A stretch of DNA of 64,000 nt from Candidatus Avelusimicrobium intestinale (GCA_902765225.1 CACWYV010000002.1:4697-68696), one strand, 5' to 3'. Counted from the stretch's first letter, positions 15,496 to 23,845 are shown. Program-made: numbers and translations. The notes: generated from the letters alone by a model not told the origin.

Positions 15496-16179
15496 ATGGA
15501 TTATATAGCAATATTTATCAACGATACACAACAAAAAATCAAGATATATACGCAGCAAATTGAAGAACTTCATTCGTCTTTCGAGAAGCTCAACAAAACA
15601 CCCAATCGGCAATTTGCACATGAAATCGTGTTTGGTTTATTAGTTTCAGAATATATACTGAAATTAAAAAAACCTACGATTGACGATGATGTGGATGCTA
15701 TTTTTCTGTGGGGACGTAAATTACTAGAAATCCTCATTGTTATTAAATATCTGTTGCGCATCAATAGTTTTAACATGCTTTCAGAATATTGCGATAGGGA
15801 TAGATATGAATATTTGGAAGGTTTATTCTATCGGGAAAAGGCAGATGATAAATTGTTTGCGTATCTGAATATACCACATTGCGATATGTCTACTCAGAAA
15901 GAAGAGATAGAACAGATCATCAAACGTCATGGCAAAAAGCCACAAAAAATGCCTTCGATGAAACAAATGGCAGAAACTGTTGATTACATGGATGAGTATA
16001 ATTATTTTTACAAGTTAAGTTCTAAGATGCTACACTTTTGTCCTTTCACTCTGAATGGGGACTCTGATTTCAATTCTAACATCCATAAGTCAGGATATAT
16101 CCATAGAGGAACGAAATATTTAGAAGAGCTTGTTGAAGGACTTAAAAGTATGTATCAAAAAACATTGGAAGTTTCCTAA
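15496..16179 (+). CDS. Protein of unknown function (resembles DUF5677 proteins)
   Basis: 227 residues, acidic and helix-rich, with no signal peptide or membrane segment. A DAIFLWGRKLLEILIVIKYLL helix region (about 68-90) and a YNYFYKLSSKMLHFCPFTL segment near 170 carry a conserved-looking Tyr, Ser and His pattern reminiscent of DUF5677-type proteins; I hold that likeness loosely. It is the last gene of the small island element, between the NotI-like system and the tRNA. By context a defence or maintenance role is possible. It has its own promoter at 15391. No clear Shine-Dalgarno sequence is seen. Confidence 0.6.
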   Translation: MDYIAIFINDTQQKIKIYTQQIEELHSSFEKLNKTPNRQFAHEIVFGLLVSEYILKLKKPTIDDDVDAIFLWGRKLLEILIVIKYLLRINSFNMLSEYCDRDRYEYLEGLFYREKADDKLFAYLNIPHCDMSTQKEEIEQIIKRHGKKPQKMPSMKQMAETVDYMDEYNYFYKLSSKMLHFCPFTLNGDSDFNSNIHKSGYIHRGTKYLEELVEGLKSMYQKTLEVS

Positions 16180-16328
16180 TCCATTCTGCCAAAAGTATGG
16201 CAAAATGGCAGAATAAAATACCAGTTCGATTCGTATATTAGGCATAGAACTTTAAGGATTTTTTCTGCCATTTTTCTGCCGAGTACTTTTATACTTTTGT
16301 ATACATAAGTTGTCAAAGTTAACCAATT

Positions 16329-16606
16329 TCTCGTCGAGAACTAAAACAATTCTATAATTATACTGCGACTCGAACTTTTGGCTTTGTGCTCTTTTTTAGT
16401 GTCCAAATTGTACACCATTTTTGCTTCCAGAATTATAAATCGTCGTCGAGAAAATGGCAAAAATATAGTGTCCAAAATTCTGCCATTTTGTGCCAAATTT
16501 GAGCGATTTTTGAGGTTTTTGAAAAGTGATGGATTTTAAGGGATTTGTCGTCGAGAAAAGGCAAAAAAATACCCGCTCCTTTTCGGAACGGGTTTTTGTT
16601 AAGATA
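16329..16606. repeat. Junction repeat block C, next to the intact tRNA-Arg
   Basis: TAGTGTCC occurs at 16397-16404 and 16466-16473. TCGTCGAGAA (inverse of CGACGAGAA-type) occurs near 16331, 16444 and 16549. TTTTTCTGCCGAG just before (16270-16285) also occurs in block B. The block is therefore built from the same parts as A and B. The rest of 16180-16328 shows only a TGCCAAAAGTATGGCA imperfect palindrome. Confidence 0.55.
16563..16592 (-). terminator. Terminator of tRNA-Arg
   Basis: On the minus strand CCCGTTCC pairs with GGAGCGGG (one G-U) around GAAAA, followed by TA and seven T. It begins 14 bases past the tRNA 3' end. Confidence 0.75.
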
Positions 16607-16678
16607 TGCGCCCAACAGGAATCGAACTTGTATCTTCAGCTCCGCAGGCTGACACTCTATCCATTGAGCTATGGGCGC
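16607..16678 (-). tRNA. tRNA-Arg (anticodon GCG)
   Basis: A complete cloverleaf: 7-bp acceptor GCGCCCA/TGGGCGC, D arm GCTC...GAGT, anticodon stem TCAGC/GCTGA with loop CTGCGGA (anticodon GCG, codon CGC), and T loop TTCGATT. The T stem has one A-C mismatch (ACAAG/CCTGT). The neighbouring island copy at 770 carries the partner change, so the mismatch may come from recombination at the site. CCA is not encoded. The 3' end is the integration target of the island. Confidence 0.9.
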
Positions 16679-16774
16679 GAAAATCCTACACAGAAATTTT
16701 TAGCGGAAACTTTAGCGGACAATCTCCGACTACCTAGTTATTTTAACATTTTTTCGGTTGGTTTGCAATTCCTG

Positions 16775-17161
16775 TTACTTCACAACGATTTTATACGTCA
16801 TATCTTCGCGTAAACTGTTATGCACCGGGCAAGACTCCGCCGCCTTGGCATAAAAATCCTTTTGAGGTTGCGTCAAATCGGGCGGGAAGCAAAACGTCAG
16901 CGTAAAACCCGTCATGCGAGAATGTTTCTCGTCAAATGCAGGCTCTACACAAATTTCCGTTCCTTCCACTTTTTCTCCCCGGCGGTTGGCCAAAAAGCCG
17001 ATCATGGTCAACATACAAGCCCCCAAGGAATTGGCCATTAACTCTCCGGGATTCATGGCTTGCCGCGGGTCGTGAAATTCCGTCTTTACCCATGTGTTTT
17101 TCCCCTCCACCGTGCCTGTGGTGGTTAATCCGCTTCCTAACGTTACTCTTATTTTACTCAT
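16775..17161 (-). CDS. OsmC-family protein, first copy
   Basis: 128 residues. OsmC/Ohr proteins are cytoplasmic thiol peroxidases that reduce organic hydroperoxides. The two redox cysteines are in LGACMLTMIGFLA near 47 and SCPVHNSL near 110. The GKNTWVKTEF and NPGELMANS segments support the fold. At the promoter, minus-strand TTGCTACAATGAGACC lies just upstream with AGGAGG before the ATG. A second OsmC gene follows upstream on the same strand, separated by 59 bases. Confidence 0.85.
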   Translation of the reverse strand: MSKIRVTLGSGLTTTGTVEGKNTWVKTEFHDPRQAMNPGELMANSLGACMLTMIGFLANRRGEKVEGTEICVEPAFDEKHSRMTGFTLTFCFPPDLTQPQKDFYAKAAESCPVHNSLREDMTYKIVVK

Positions 17162-17220
17162 AACTTCCTCCTGGTCTCATTGTAGCAACTTACGACGTTT
17201 TTCCCTTTCTTCTTTTTTGA

Positions 17221-17619
17221 TTAGAGAATATGCACCGTTACTTTACTATCTACCCGCAAAGACTGATGAACGGGACATGCTTTGATAGCCGTAGCATAAA
17301 ATTGCTTTTGTTCCTCCGTAAAATGCGGCGGGAATGTAATTTGTAACACAAACTCCCCCACCCGGCGAGGATTTTGGGCCATAATTTTATCTATAGCTAC
17401 TTGGGCCCCGTCCAATTTTTCGCCGCGGGCAGAGGCCATTTTGCCCATAATAGTCAATACGCAAGAGGCAAAAGCCGAGGCCAACAAATCAGTGGGCGAA
17501 AATTTTCGTCCTTGTCCGCCGTTATCGGGGGGCAAGTCGGTAAATATTTTTTCTCCCGTTGGTCCGTGAACGAGTTCCGTTGTTCCGTCTCCCGTATATG
17601 TACAAGTAATTGTCGTCAT
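17221..17619 (-). CDS. OsmC-family protein, second copy
   Basis: 132 residues, paralogous to the neighbouring OsmC protein. Peroxidatic and resolving cysteines lie in FASCVLTIMGKMA near 52 and ACPVHQSLR near 115. ASARGEKLDG and LQITFPPHF match the sister protein. It lies eight bases downstream of the DnaJ-like gene, so it probably belongs to the same transcript, which would link a chaperone with peroxide defence. Confidence 0.85.
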   Translation of the reverse strand: MTTITCTYTGDGTTELVHGPTGEKIFTDLPPDNGGQGRKFSPTDLLASAFASCVLTIMGKMASARGEKLDGAQVAIDKIMAQNPRRVGEFVLQITFPPHFTEEQKQFYATAIKACPVHQSLRVDSKVTVHIL

Positions 17620-17627
17620 ATTTCCTC

Positions 17628-18607
17628 CTATTCGGTTTGAGCCAATCGCGCAAACAAGTCCTTTTGTTCCCGGGTGAGCGTACGCGGAACATCTATGGTC
17701 AAGGTAATATATAGACTCCCCTTGGCACTTAAGCCCTTACCGCTCAATTTCAATTTTTTACCGCTATGCGTACCCGCCGGCACTTTGACCTGGATCGGGC
17801 CGTCCAGCGTGGGCACGAAGATTACGCCGCCTAAAGCAGCCGTCCACGGCATAACGGTAACGGGGATATACAAATCATCCCCCTCCAGCCGATACATCGC
17901 GTGCGGGCGAATTTTGACGATTAAATACAAATCTCCGTTTCCGTTGCGAGTGGGATTTCCCATCCCTTTGAGTTTGATTTTTTTCCCTTCGCTGACTCCG
18001 GCCGGCAATTTGACCGTTACCGTACGTCCGCTAGGCAGCGTAAGTTGCATATTGCCGCCGCGGTGGGCATCTTCCAAATTCAGAGCCAGTTCGGCCTCTA
18101 CATCTCCGGCGGCTTGACCGGACGCCGCACTCCGCCCGAAATTCTGCCCAAAGCCGGAAAACCCGCCTTGACCGCCAAATCCTCCCAATCCGCCAAAGAT
18201 ACTTTGGAAAAAATCGCTGAAATCTCCGCCGGAAAAACCGCCCGAGAATTGCGCCCCGGAGTTTTGGAATCCGCCCGGACCGCCACTATACGTATATTGC
18301 TGGTAATTTTGATACGGATTGCCGGAAAAACCGCCTCCGCGCGACCGCGCAGAACCGCCACCGCGGGCGAAGTTTTGGTATCCTTGTTCGCCTACTTGGT
18401 CATAGATAGTCCGTTTTTGTTTATCGGAAAGGACGGTATAGGCCTCGTTTAAATCTTTAAACTTTTCGGTCCAGGTCGCTTTTTCGCTTTCCGGGTGCAT
18501 ATCCGGGTGGCACTTGCGTGCTTGCGTTTTGAACGCTTTTTTGATTTCTGCGTCGGAAGCATTTTCCCAACGCCTAAAATTTTATAGTAATCCTTATAAT
18601 CTGCCAT
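17628..18607 (-). pseudogene. DnaJ/CbpA-like co-chaperone with a frameshift in the J domain
   Basis: The J domain starts at ATG 18607 (MADYKDYYKILGVGK, AAGGGGGAA upstream) and then leaves frame at an A run (18562-18565 on the + strand shows four T). With one more A the reading would continue NASDAEIKKAFKTQARKCHP with the HPD motif. The rest is open from the J-domain helix III through a Gly/Phe-rich linker (about 75-150) to two C-terminal substrate-binding domains. There is no zinc-finger region, so it is class B (CbpA type). Full length would be about 326 residues. A single-base deletion in a homopolymer could be an assembly error, a true pseudogene, or slippage-corrected. A TATAAT box on the minus strand lies at about 18629-18634. 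Confidence 0.75.
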
Positions 18608-18704
18608 AGATTCCCCCTTGCTGGTATCATTATACAATTTTATCCGTGCAACGGCGCACCACACGCCGTATAAGACGTGCGATACACGGAAGAAAAAATA
18701 ACAA

Positions 18705-19658
18705 TTAAGGGTAGGCGTGACCGGTGGCTATCACATTGGTTAGGTAGTTGAACAACTGTTGTACCGAACGGAGGGAATCGGGCACCTCTACACGGCCGAC
18801 AATATGACGCGCAAACAAAGACTCCGCATCCCCCCCATTTTGAGAGAATAGGATAACGGGTGTAGAGATATGTTGGTCATATACCCATTGGGCCAAATCA
18901 AAACCGGTTTCGTCTCCCAACAACACAAAATCGGTCAAAATAATATCGTATGGTTTTTCGGATTGCGAAATCTTTTTTAGTGCCTCGGATACACGGGTAA
19001 CATACTCCCATTCACCGGGAATATCCGGGTTGTCAAAAAGAGGAGATATCGCCTTGTTACGCGAGAAATGCTTCTTCATTATGTCATACATCCGATCGTC
19101 CCCGCCCGCGAACCTATCCAGCAATTCCTTCTTCACCACATCGTCGTGCACCACCAACACCCGCGGTGCCGGGACATTCGGGTGGACATTTTGAGCGTAT
19201 TCTTCCCAATTTTCTATATAATTCTTTTCATCAAAGACCAGAATCAAGTGATTTTTTATTTCGTCCGCAACAGAGGTTTGTTCGGCCCGTTTGAAAGCAC
19301 GGTACGAGTTAATCCACTCTTCCAACTGTTCACGGGAGTAGGATTTCACATTATAATCCGGCATTCCCAAGGCGTGTGCTTCCAACCGTAGCGACTCCAA
19401 CGGCCGCCGGGTGGCAGCAACTACTTTACGCTCCAAGGCCGGGACTGACACCTGCGAGGGTTCCCAAAATTCCATATTCCCTTCCCGGTGGAAATACCCC
19501 ACCACACTTACCGACGGAATACGCCGGACAGCTTGCGTAGCAGCTGCTCTCGTACCGCCCCTAATAATCGCATCGGCCGCGCGCACTATGGGGATCTGGC
19601 CCCATGCCGACGTCGTCCACAAAATAACGCAAAAAAACGTGAAAATACGGATTCTCAT
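18705..19658 (-). CDS. Exported protein with receiver-like C-terminal domain
   Basis: Starting at 19658 (MRIRIFTFFCVILW...), the 317-residue product has a signal peptide with a cleavage-like AWGQ near residue 20. The middle is charged. The C-terminal half (about 165-310) reads like a response-regulator receiver: VLVVHDD (acidic pair), YDIILTDFVLLGDETGFD (phospho-acceptor Asp position), TPVILFSQNG. The conserved Lys near the end appears absent (VEVPDSL). A receiver fold behind a signal peptide is unusual because phosphotransfer is cytoplasmic. It may be a degenerate fold used for another purpose. No partner kinase is nearby. Confidence 0.55.
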   Translation of the reverse strand: MRIRIFTFFCVILWTTSAWGQIPIVRAADAIIRGGTRAAATQAVRRIPSVSVVGYFHREGNMEFWEPSQVSVPALERKVVAATRRPLESLRLEAHALGMPDYNVKSYSREQLEEWINSYRAFKRAEQTSVADEIKNHLILVFDEKNYIENWEEYAQNVHPNVPAPRVLVVHDDVVKKELLDRFAGGDDRMYDIMKKHFSRNKAISPLFDNPDIPGEWEYVTRVSEALKKISQSEKPYDIILTDFVLLGDETGFDLAQWVYDQHISTPVILFSQNGGDAESLFARHIVGRVEVPDSLRSVQQLFNYLTNVIATGHAYP

Positions 19659-19725
19659 ATCCGTTTTATACCATTTAGGATGCCCTGCCAACAAGGGCCA
19701 AAAGACCCAGAGACGACCTAGGTCC

Positions 19726-19862
19726 TTAAAATTGCTGGGGGAATTCGCTTTGGGGATTCTTTGAAATAAACCCGTCTATTTCACGGATTTTTCCGGTGGA
19801 CTTGTCTTCCACAACGGGGTAAAAAGCAAAACAACCAGTAGGCATACAACCCGTTTTTTCAT
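19726..19862 (-). pseudogene. Small disrupted secreted-protein ORF
   Basis: From ATG 19862 (GAGG six bases ahead) the frame reads MKKRVVCLLVVLLFTPLW, a signal-peptide-like start, but stops after 28 codons. One base over, the same DNA stays open as FYPVVEDKSTGKIREIDGF...FPQQF to a stop at 19726. The switch is at a run of five T, so one base may be lost or gained. Either a decayed short secreted protein or chance. Confidence 0.25.
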
Positions 19863-19887
19863 ATCCTCAGTATACTAAAAATTTTGC

Positions 19888-19893
19888 TACACT
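19888..19893 (+). promoter_or_regulatory. Extended -10 of the 19901 flavoprotein gene, probably leaderless
   Basis: TTTTGCTACACT ends seven bases before ATG 19901, leaving no room for a ribosome-binding site. Confidence 0.5.
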
Positions 19894-19900
19894 ATACGTA

Positions 19901-21118
19901 ATGGAAAACACGGTTTATGATGTGGTCATTATCGGGGCCGGAGCCAGCGGACTTATCTGTGCGCGGGAATGTGCGCGCGGCGGACTCAAAACGCTCGTAC
20001 TGGAGAAAGAACAAATCCCCGGACGCAAACTCCTCGCTACCGGAAACGGACGGTGTAACTTGACCAACACACACGTTTCCCCCGCCGCTTATCACGGGGA
20101 TGTTGCGTTGGTTTCGTCCGCACTCACCCAATTTCCCTACTTAACTTGCCGGAAATACTTTGAAGAGTTAGGTATCTTACTCACCGAAGAAGAACAAGGC
20201 CGTATTTTCCCGCAGACGGGTAAATCTACCGCTATTGTGGAACCCTTAAAATTAGCTGCGGTGGAAAGCGGTGCGGAAATTTTAACCGGCCAAACCGTCA
20301 CGGTTGTTCAACGGGAAACGCCTTTTATTGTCAAAACATCTTCCGGGGAAACTTTCCGCGCGCGGCGCGTTGTATTAGCCTGCGGCTCCTGCGCGTATCC
20401 GCAAATCGGCGGGAGCGAAAGCGGTTACCAACTGGCCCGCTCCCTGGGGCACACACTAACCGCTCCGCGCCCGGTGTTAAGCGGGCTTGTCTTGCAAGAA
20501 AACTTTTCCCGCTTGGCAGGGATACGCGCCCAAGTCCGGCTGACGGCGGATATCCTTCCGGCACAGCCCAGTGAGGGTGAAATCATCTTTACGGGTTACG
20601 GCATCAACGGCCCGGCCGCTTTGAATATCAGCCCGTTTATCGCTCCCGCATTGGATAACGGCCCGGTGGTTATCCACGTTAACTTCTTGCCGGAAATAAC
20701 GGACCCGGCCGCTTTTTGGGCAAACCGCTGTGCCCGGTTTGAAAACCGCCGCCCCAAAGATTTTTTTGCCGGACTCCTGCACGAATCGTTAACCAACCTG
20801 CTAATTGATTTTAAAGGACTTCGTAAAAACAAACCGATGAAAGAGCAATTCCCTTCTGCCGTTAAAAATGCGTTAAATACCGTCACAGCGTGGCCCATTA
20901 CCGTCAAAGCCTTGCGTCCCTGGACCGAGGCCATGGTAGCGGCAGGGGGTGTAAAAACGCGCGAAATAAACTATAATACATTTGAGTCCTTATGTTGCCC
21001 GGGGGTCTATGTGACCGGGGAATTGTTAGATGTGGACGGCATAAGCGGCGGGTTTAATTTGCATTTTGCGTGGGCCAGCGGATTTATCGCCGCAGCCCAA
21101 TTGATTAAGGAGAGATAG
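19901..21118 (+). CDS. BaiN/HI0933-family FAD-dependent oxidoreductase
   Basis: 405 residues. The dinucleotide-binding motif VVIIGAGASGLICA is at 8-21, followed by GRKLLATGNGRCNLTN near 46, the signature of the HI0933/BaiN flavoprotein family, and by the C-terminal FAD motif GEL(L)DVDGISGGFNLHFAWASG near 372. Family members include bile-acid-dehydroxylation flavoproteins and proteins annotated as aminoacetone oxidase, but most are uncharacterised, so the substrate is unknown. Four bases separate it from the downstream MORN-repeat gene. Confidence 0.85.
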   Translation: MENTVYDVVIIGAGASGLICARECARGGLKTLVLEKEQIPGRKLLATGNGRCNLTNTHVSPAAYHGDVALVSSALTQFPYLTCRKYFEELGILLTEEEQGRIFPQTGKSTAIVEPLKLAAVESGAEILTGQTVTVVQRETPFIVKTSSGETFRARRVVLACGSCAYPQIGGSESGYQLARSLGHTLTAPRPVLSGLVLQENFSRLAGIRAQVRLTADILPAQPSEGEIIFTGYGINGPAALNISPFIAPALDNGPVVIHVNFLPEITDPAAFWANRCARFENRRPKDFFAGLLHESLTNLLIDFKGLRKNKPMKEQFPSAVKNALNTVTAWPITVKALRPWTEAMVAAGGVKTREINYNTFESLCCPGVYVTGELLDVDGISGGFNLHFAWASGFIAAAQLIKER

Positions 21119-21122
21119 CCGT

Positions 21123-21788
21123 ATGGCAGACATTATACGTAAAACTTCCACCTTGCCCAATAACACCGGTTTCTTGCGGGTGTATTACGTGAACGAGAAA
21201 GAAGTATACCGTGAAACTTTAGATAAACATTTGGATATACAATCGTATTCCGGCACATTACCCGACGGAACGGTCAAAGAGTTTTTTGAAAACGGGAAGC
21301 CGTATTTTGAGTGTGAAGTCAAAAACGGACAACGCAACGGAATATGTAAAATTTATTTTGACAACGGGAAAGTCAACATTGAAAAATTTTATGAAAACGG
21401 TATGTTGCAGGGAAAGGCCCGTGTGTTCCACCCCACGGGACGGTTATACAAAGAATTTACGTATATTGATGACATTCAGGACGGGAAACAAATTAAGTAT
21501 TATCCCGACGGGAAAGTATTGGAAATGGCCGAATACCACAAGGGATTTTTAAACGGCATGTGCAAAGTGTACACCCCACAAGGGGAGTTGCGCTCCGAAT
21601 GTTCCTATAAAAACGACAAACTCGTCGGTGATAAAATTATCTATCACCCCAACGGCACCATTGCGCTGATTTCCCCCCATAAAGACGGGAAACCCAACGG
21701 CGTCACCAAAAAGTTCAGCGAAACAGGGGAACTGATGGAAGAATGGTTCTTTGAGGACGGTATCTTAACACTCAAAAAAGCCCGGTAG
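21123..21788 (+). CDS. MORN-like repeat (YwqK-type) protein
   Basis: 221 residues made of about seven imperfect 23-residue repeats of the form (Y)ENGKP-x-FECEVKNGQRNG / YPDGKVLEMAEYHKGFLNG, i.e. MORN variant 2. Members are often named antitoxin YwqK, but that is a loose label. The repeats form a beta-sheet ribbon that binds proteins or membranes. No signal peptide is present, so it is probably cytoplasmic. It is likely co-transcribed with the flavoprotein gene four bases upstream. Confidence 0.8.
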   Translation: MADIIRKTSTLPNNTGFLRVYYVNEKEVYRETLDKHLDIQSYSGTLPDGTVKEFFENGKPYFECEVKNGQRNGICKIYFDNGKVNIEKFYENGMLQGKARVFHPTGRLYKEFTYIDDIQDGKQIKYYPDGKVLEMAEYHKGFLNGMCKVYTPQGELRSECSYKNDKLVGDKIIYHPNGTIALISPHKDGKPNGVTKKFSETGELMEEWFFEDGILTLKKAR

Positions 21789-21808
21789 CCGGACTCTCTT
21801 TTCAAAAC

Positions 21809-21841
21809 ACGGGCGCGACCTAATTGGGTCGCGCCCGTTTG
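21809..21841. terminator. Terminator between MORN-repeat gene and etfA
   Basis: ACGGGCGCGACC pairs perfectly with GGTCGCGCCCGT (21809-21820 with 21827-21838) around six bases. The T tail is short, but the stem is very strong and sits between convergent genes. Confidence 0.75.
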
Positions 21842-21867
21842 CCTATCAAAAACAGAGCCGTGAAAAT

Positions 21868-23052
21868 TTATTTTTTCAACTGCTCCAAAACTTTGGGCAG
21901 GATTTGCCCGGCATCTCCCACCAACCCATATTTACAAACGTTGAATATCGGGGCATTGGCATCTTTGTTAATACCAACAATCACGCCGCAGTGCTCCACT
22001 CCTACTACGTGTTGTACCGCACCGGAAATTCCGCACGCCACGTAAAACTTGGCCGCCACGTTGACGCCGCTTTGGCCAATCTGTTTTTCTTTGGGTTTTA
22101 AGCCTAAATCAATCGCCGCGCGGGAGGCCCCCACGGCTGCGCCCAGGTGCTGGGCCAGATTGTCCAACAAATCAAACCCGGCCTTATTTTTCATACCGCG
22201 GCCGCCGGCAATCACCACGTCTGCTTCTTCCAGTTGTAAACCGCTGACAGGTGGATCCATGTGCGTATTGATAATACGCACTTTGGCGGCTTCGGCCGGA
22301 ACTGCTATCGTTTCCGGCACCACTTGGGCCATCTTGCCGGGCGCAGAAACGACTTTCTTAAATACGTTGGGACGGACCGTGGCCATTTGCGGACGGTAAT
22401 CAGGGCATTTAATATCTGCCAAGATATTGCCACCAAACGCAGGACGGGTTTGGATTAAATTTCCGTCTTTAATGGCAAGTCCCGTGCAATCTGCCGTTAA
22501 TCCTACAAACATCTCCGCTGCCACCCGCGGGGATAAATCACGCCCCACATACGTGGACGGGAATAACACCACACTGGGATTATATTTTTTGATCAGGGTA
22601 ATGAGCGCGTTAGCGTACGCAGCCGTGTTGTAATGAGCATAAGCGGGCGCATCCACTGCATAAATTTTATCGGCCCCGTATTGTGAAATTTCTCCGTAGA
22701 AGGCAGATATGTTGCTGCCAATGACCACGGCGCCTAATTCTTCCCCGGTCTGGTTGGCCAATTCCCGCCCTTTAGAGAGCAATTCATAACTGACGGAACG
22801 GACGTGCTGGCTCATGGCGTTTGTACCGATTTCCACCAACACCCATATTCCCTTATAGGCAGATAAATCCTTCTTAACCGCTGTATTTTGCGGTAGCGAA
22901 AGTGCCCCTACCGGGCACTGGCTCACGCACGCACCGCACATCGTGCACGCACTGGACGCCACGGCACGGCGATTCACTAAAGAGAGCGCCCCAAACGGAC
23001 AAGCCGCCGTACATTTGCCGCATCCTACACAATTTTGAGCAATTTGAATCAT
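21868..23052 (-). CDS. etfA: Electron-transfer flavoprotein alpha subunit with N-terminal ferredoxin domain
   Basis: 394 residues. The first about 55 residues hold two 4Fe-4S motifs (CVGCGKCTAACP and CTMCGACVSQCP). The ETF alpha N-domain follows, then the FAD-binding C-terminal domain with VIAGGRGMKNKAGFDLL near 283, GASRAAID near 312, and KFYVACGISGAVQH with GINKDANAPIF near 347-372. Ferredoxin-tailed EtfA subunits occur in electron-bifurcating or quinone-linked complexes such as caffeyl-CoA reductase. The gene overlaps etfB by four bases, and an acyl-CoA dehydrogenase starts the operon. Confidence 0.92.
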   Translation of the reverse strand: MIQIAQNCVGCGKCTAACPFGALSLVNRRAVASSACTMCGACVSQCPVGALSLPQNTAVKKDLSAYKGIWVLVEIGTNAMSQHVRSVSYELLSKGRELANQTGEELGAVVIGSNISAFYGEISQYGADKIYAVDAPAYAHYNTAAYANALITLIKKYNPSVVLFPSTYVGRDLSPRVAAEMFVGLTADCTGLAIKDGNLIQTRPAFGGNILADIKCPDYRPQMATVRPNVFKKVVSAPGKMAQVVPETIAVPAEAAKVRIINTHMDPPVSGLQLEEADVVIAGGRGMKNKAGFDLLDNLAQHLGAAVGASRAAIDLGLKPKEKQIGQSGVNVAAKFYVACGISGAVQHVVGVEHCGVIVGINKDANAPIFNVCKYGLVGDAGQILPKVLEQLKK

Positions 23053-23837
23053 TTGATGACACGCTCCTTTTTCAAAATCTCTACAAACTTATTGGCTAAC
23101 TCCACCGCCGAGCCGGAATATACCTCCCCCTTAGCCCGTGTGGGCGGCGGGAAAATACGGTCCACGCGCGTGGGCGACCCCTCTAAACCCAGTTTATGCG
23201 GGTCTGCCCCGATATCGGTTTCCGTCCAAGTGCGGATGATTTTATCCTGCGCTTTATGCGCCGCCATAAATGACGGATATTTAGCCACATAGTCGTGCGG
23301 CATCGTCATAGTAACCAGTACAGGCAAATCGGCCTGTAAAATTTGGTGACCGCCCTCTATTAATTTTTTTACAACCACCGTATTCCCGTTGGCATCAATA
23401 CTTTCGCAGAACGTAATTTGCGGGATATGCAAATGATAAGCCATTTCGGGCCCGGTTTGAGCCGTATCTCCGTCAATGGCCATTTGTCCGCAAAGCACTA
23501 AATCAAATGAACCGATATGTTTTACGGCCGTGGCAAGCGCATAAGCCGTAGCCCACGTATCCGAACCGGCAAAGGCACGGCTGGATAGTAACACCCCTTC
23601 ATCCGCTCCCAACGCCAATGCCAGGCGCAGTACGGCCACAGCTTGCTGCGGTCCCATAGATAAAACAGTTACTTTGGCCCCCGTTTTGGCCTTAATTTCC
23701 AGGGCTTTTTCCAAAGCGAAGTGATCGTACGGGTTTAAAATACTGGGTACCCCCGCACGGATGAGCGTACCGGTCTTGGGATCTACTTTTACTTGGGTAG
23801 AATCGGGAACTTGTTTAATACATACGATGATGTGCAT
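23049..23837 (-). CDS. etfB: Electron-transfer flavoprotein beta subunit
   Basis: 262 residues. ETF beta motifs are visible: CIKQVPD at 5-11, NPYDHFALEKALEIK near 36, and GQMAIDGDTAQTGPEMA near 122. EtfB carries AMP or, in bifurcating forms, FAD, and pairs with EtfA to move electrons between the flavin of the acyl-CoA dehydrogenase and other carriers. It begins eight bases after the dehydrogenase gene and its end overlaps etfA, so the three proteins are made together. Confidence 0.92.
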   Translation of the reverse strand: MHIIVCIKQVPDSTQVKVDPKTGTLIRAGVPSILNPYDHFALEKALEIKAKTGAKVTVLSMGPQQAVAVLRLALALGADEGVLLSSRAFAGSDTWATAYALATAVKHIGSFDLVLCGQMAIDGDTAQTGPEMAYHLHIPQITFCESIDANGNTVVVKKLIEGGHQILQADLPVLVTMTMPHDYVAKYPSFMAAHKAQDKIIRTWTETDIGADPHKLGLEGSPTRVDRIFPPPTRAKGEVYSGSAVELANKFVEILKKERVIK

Positions 23838-23845
23838 ATAATTTC

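Noticed and set aside
15367-15621. Minus-strand ORF of 84 codons over the start of the 15496 gene
   Set aside because: It overlaps a longer and more protein-like + strand gene and begins and ends without signals.
308-16606. CRISPR array as an explanation of the TAGTGTCC repeats
   Set aside because: The repeats are short, irregularly spaced and not separated by equal spacers, and no cas gene is present.
17628-18500. Independent J-less DnaJ-like protein starting at 18500
   Set aside because: The upstream frame with a perfect J-domain start joins it after a one-base change, so a broken DnaJ/CbpA gene is the simpler reading.
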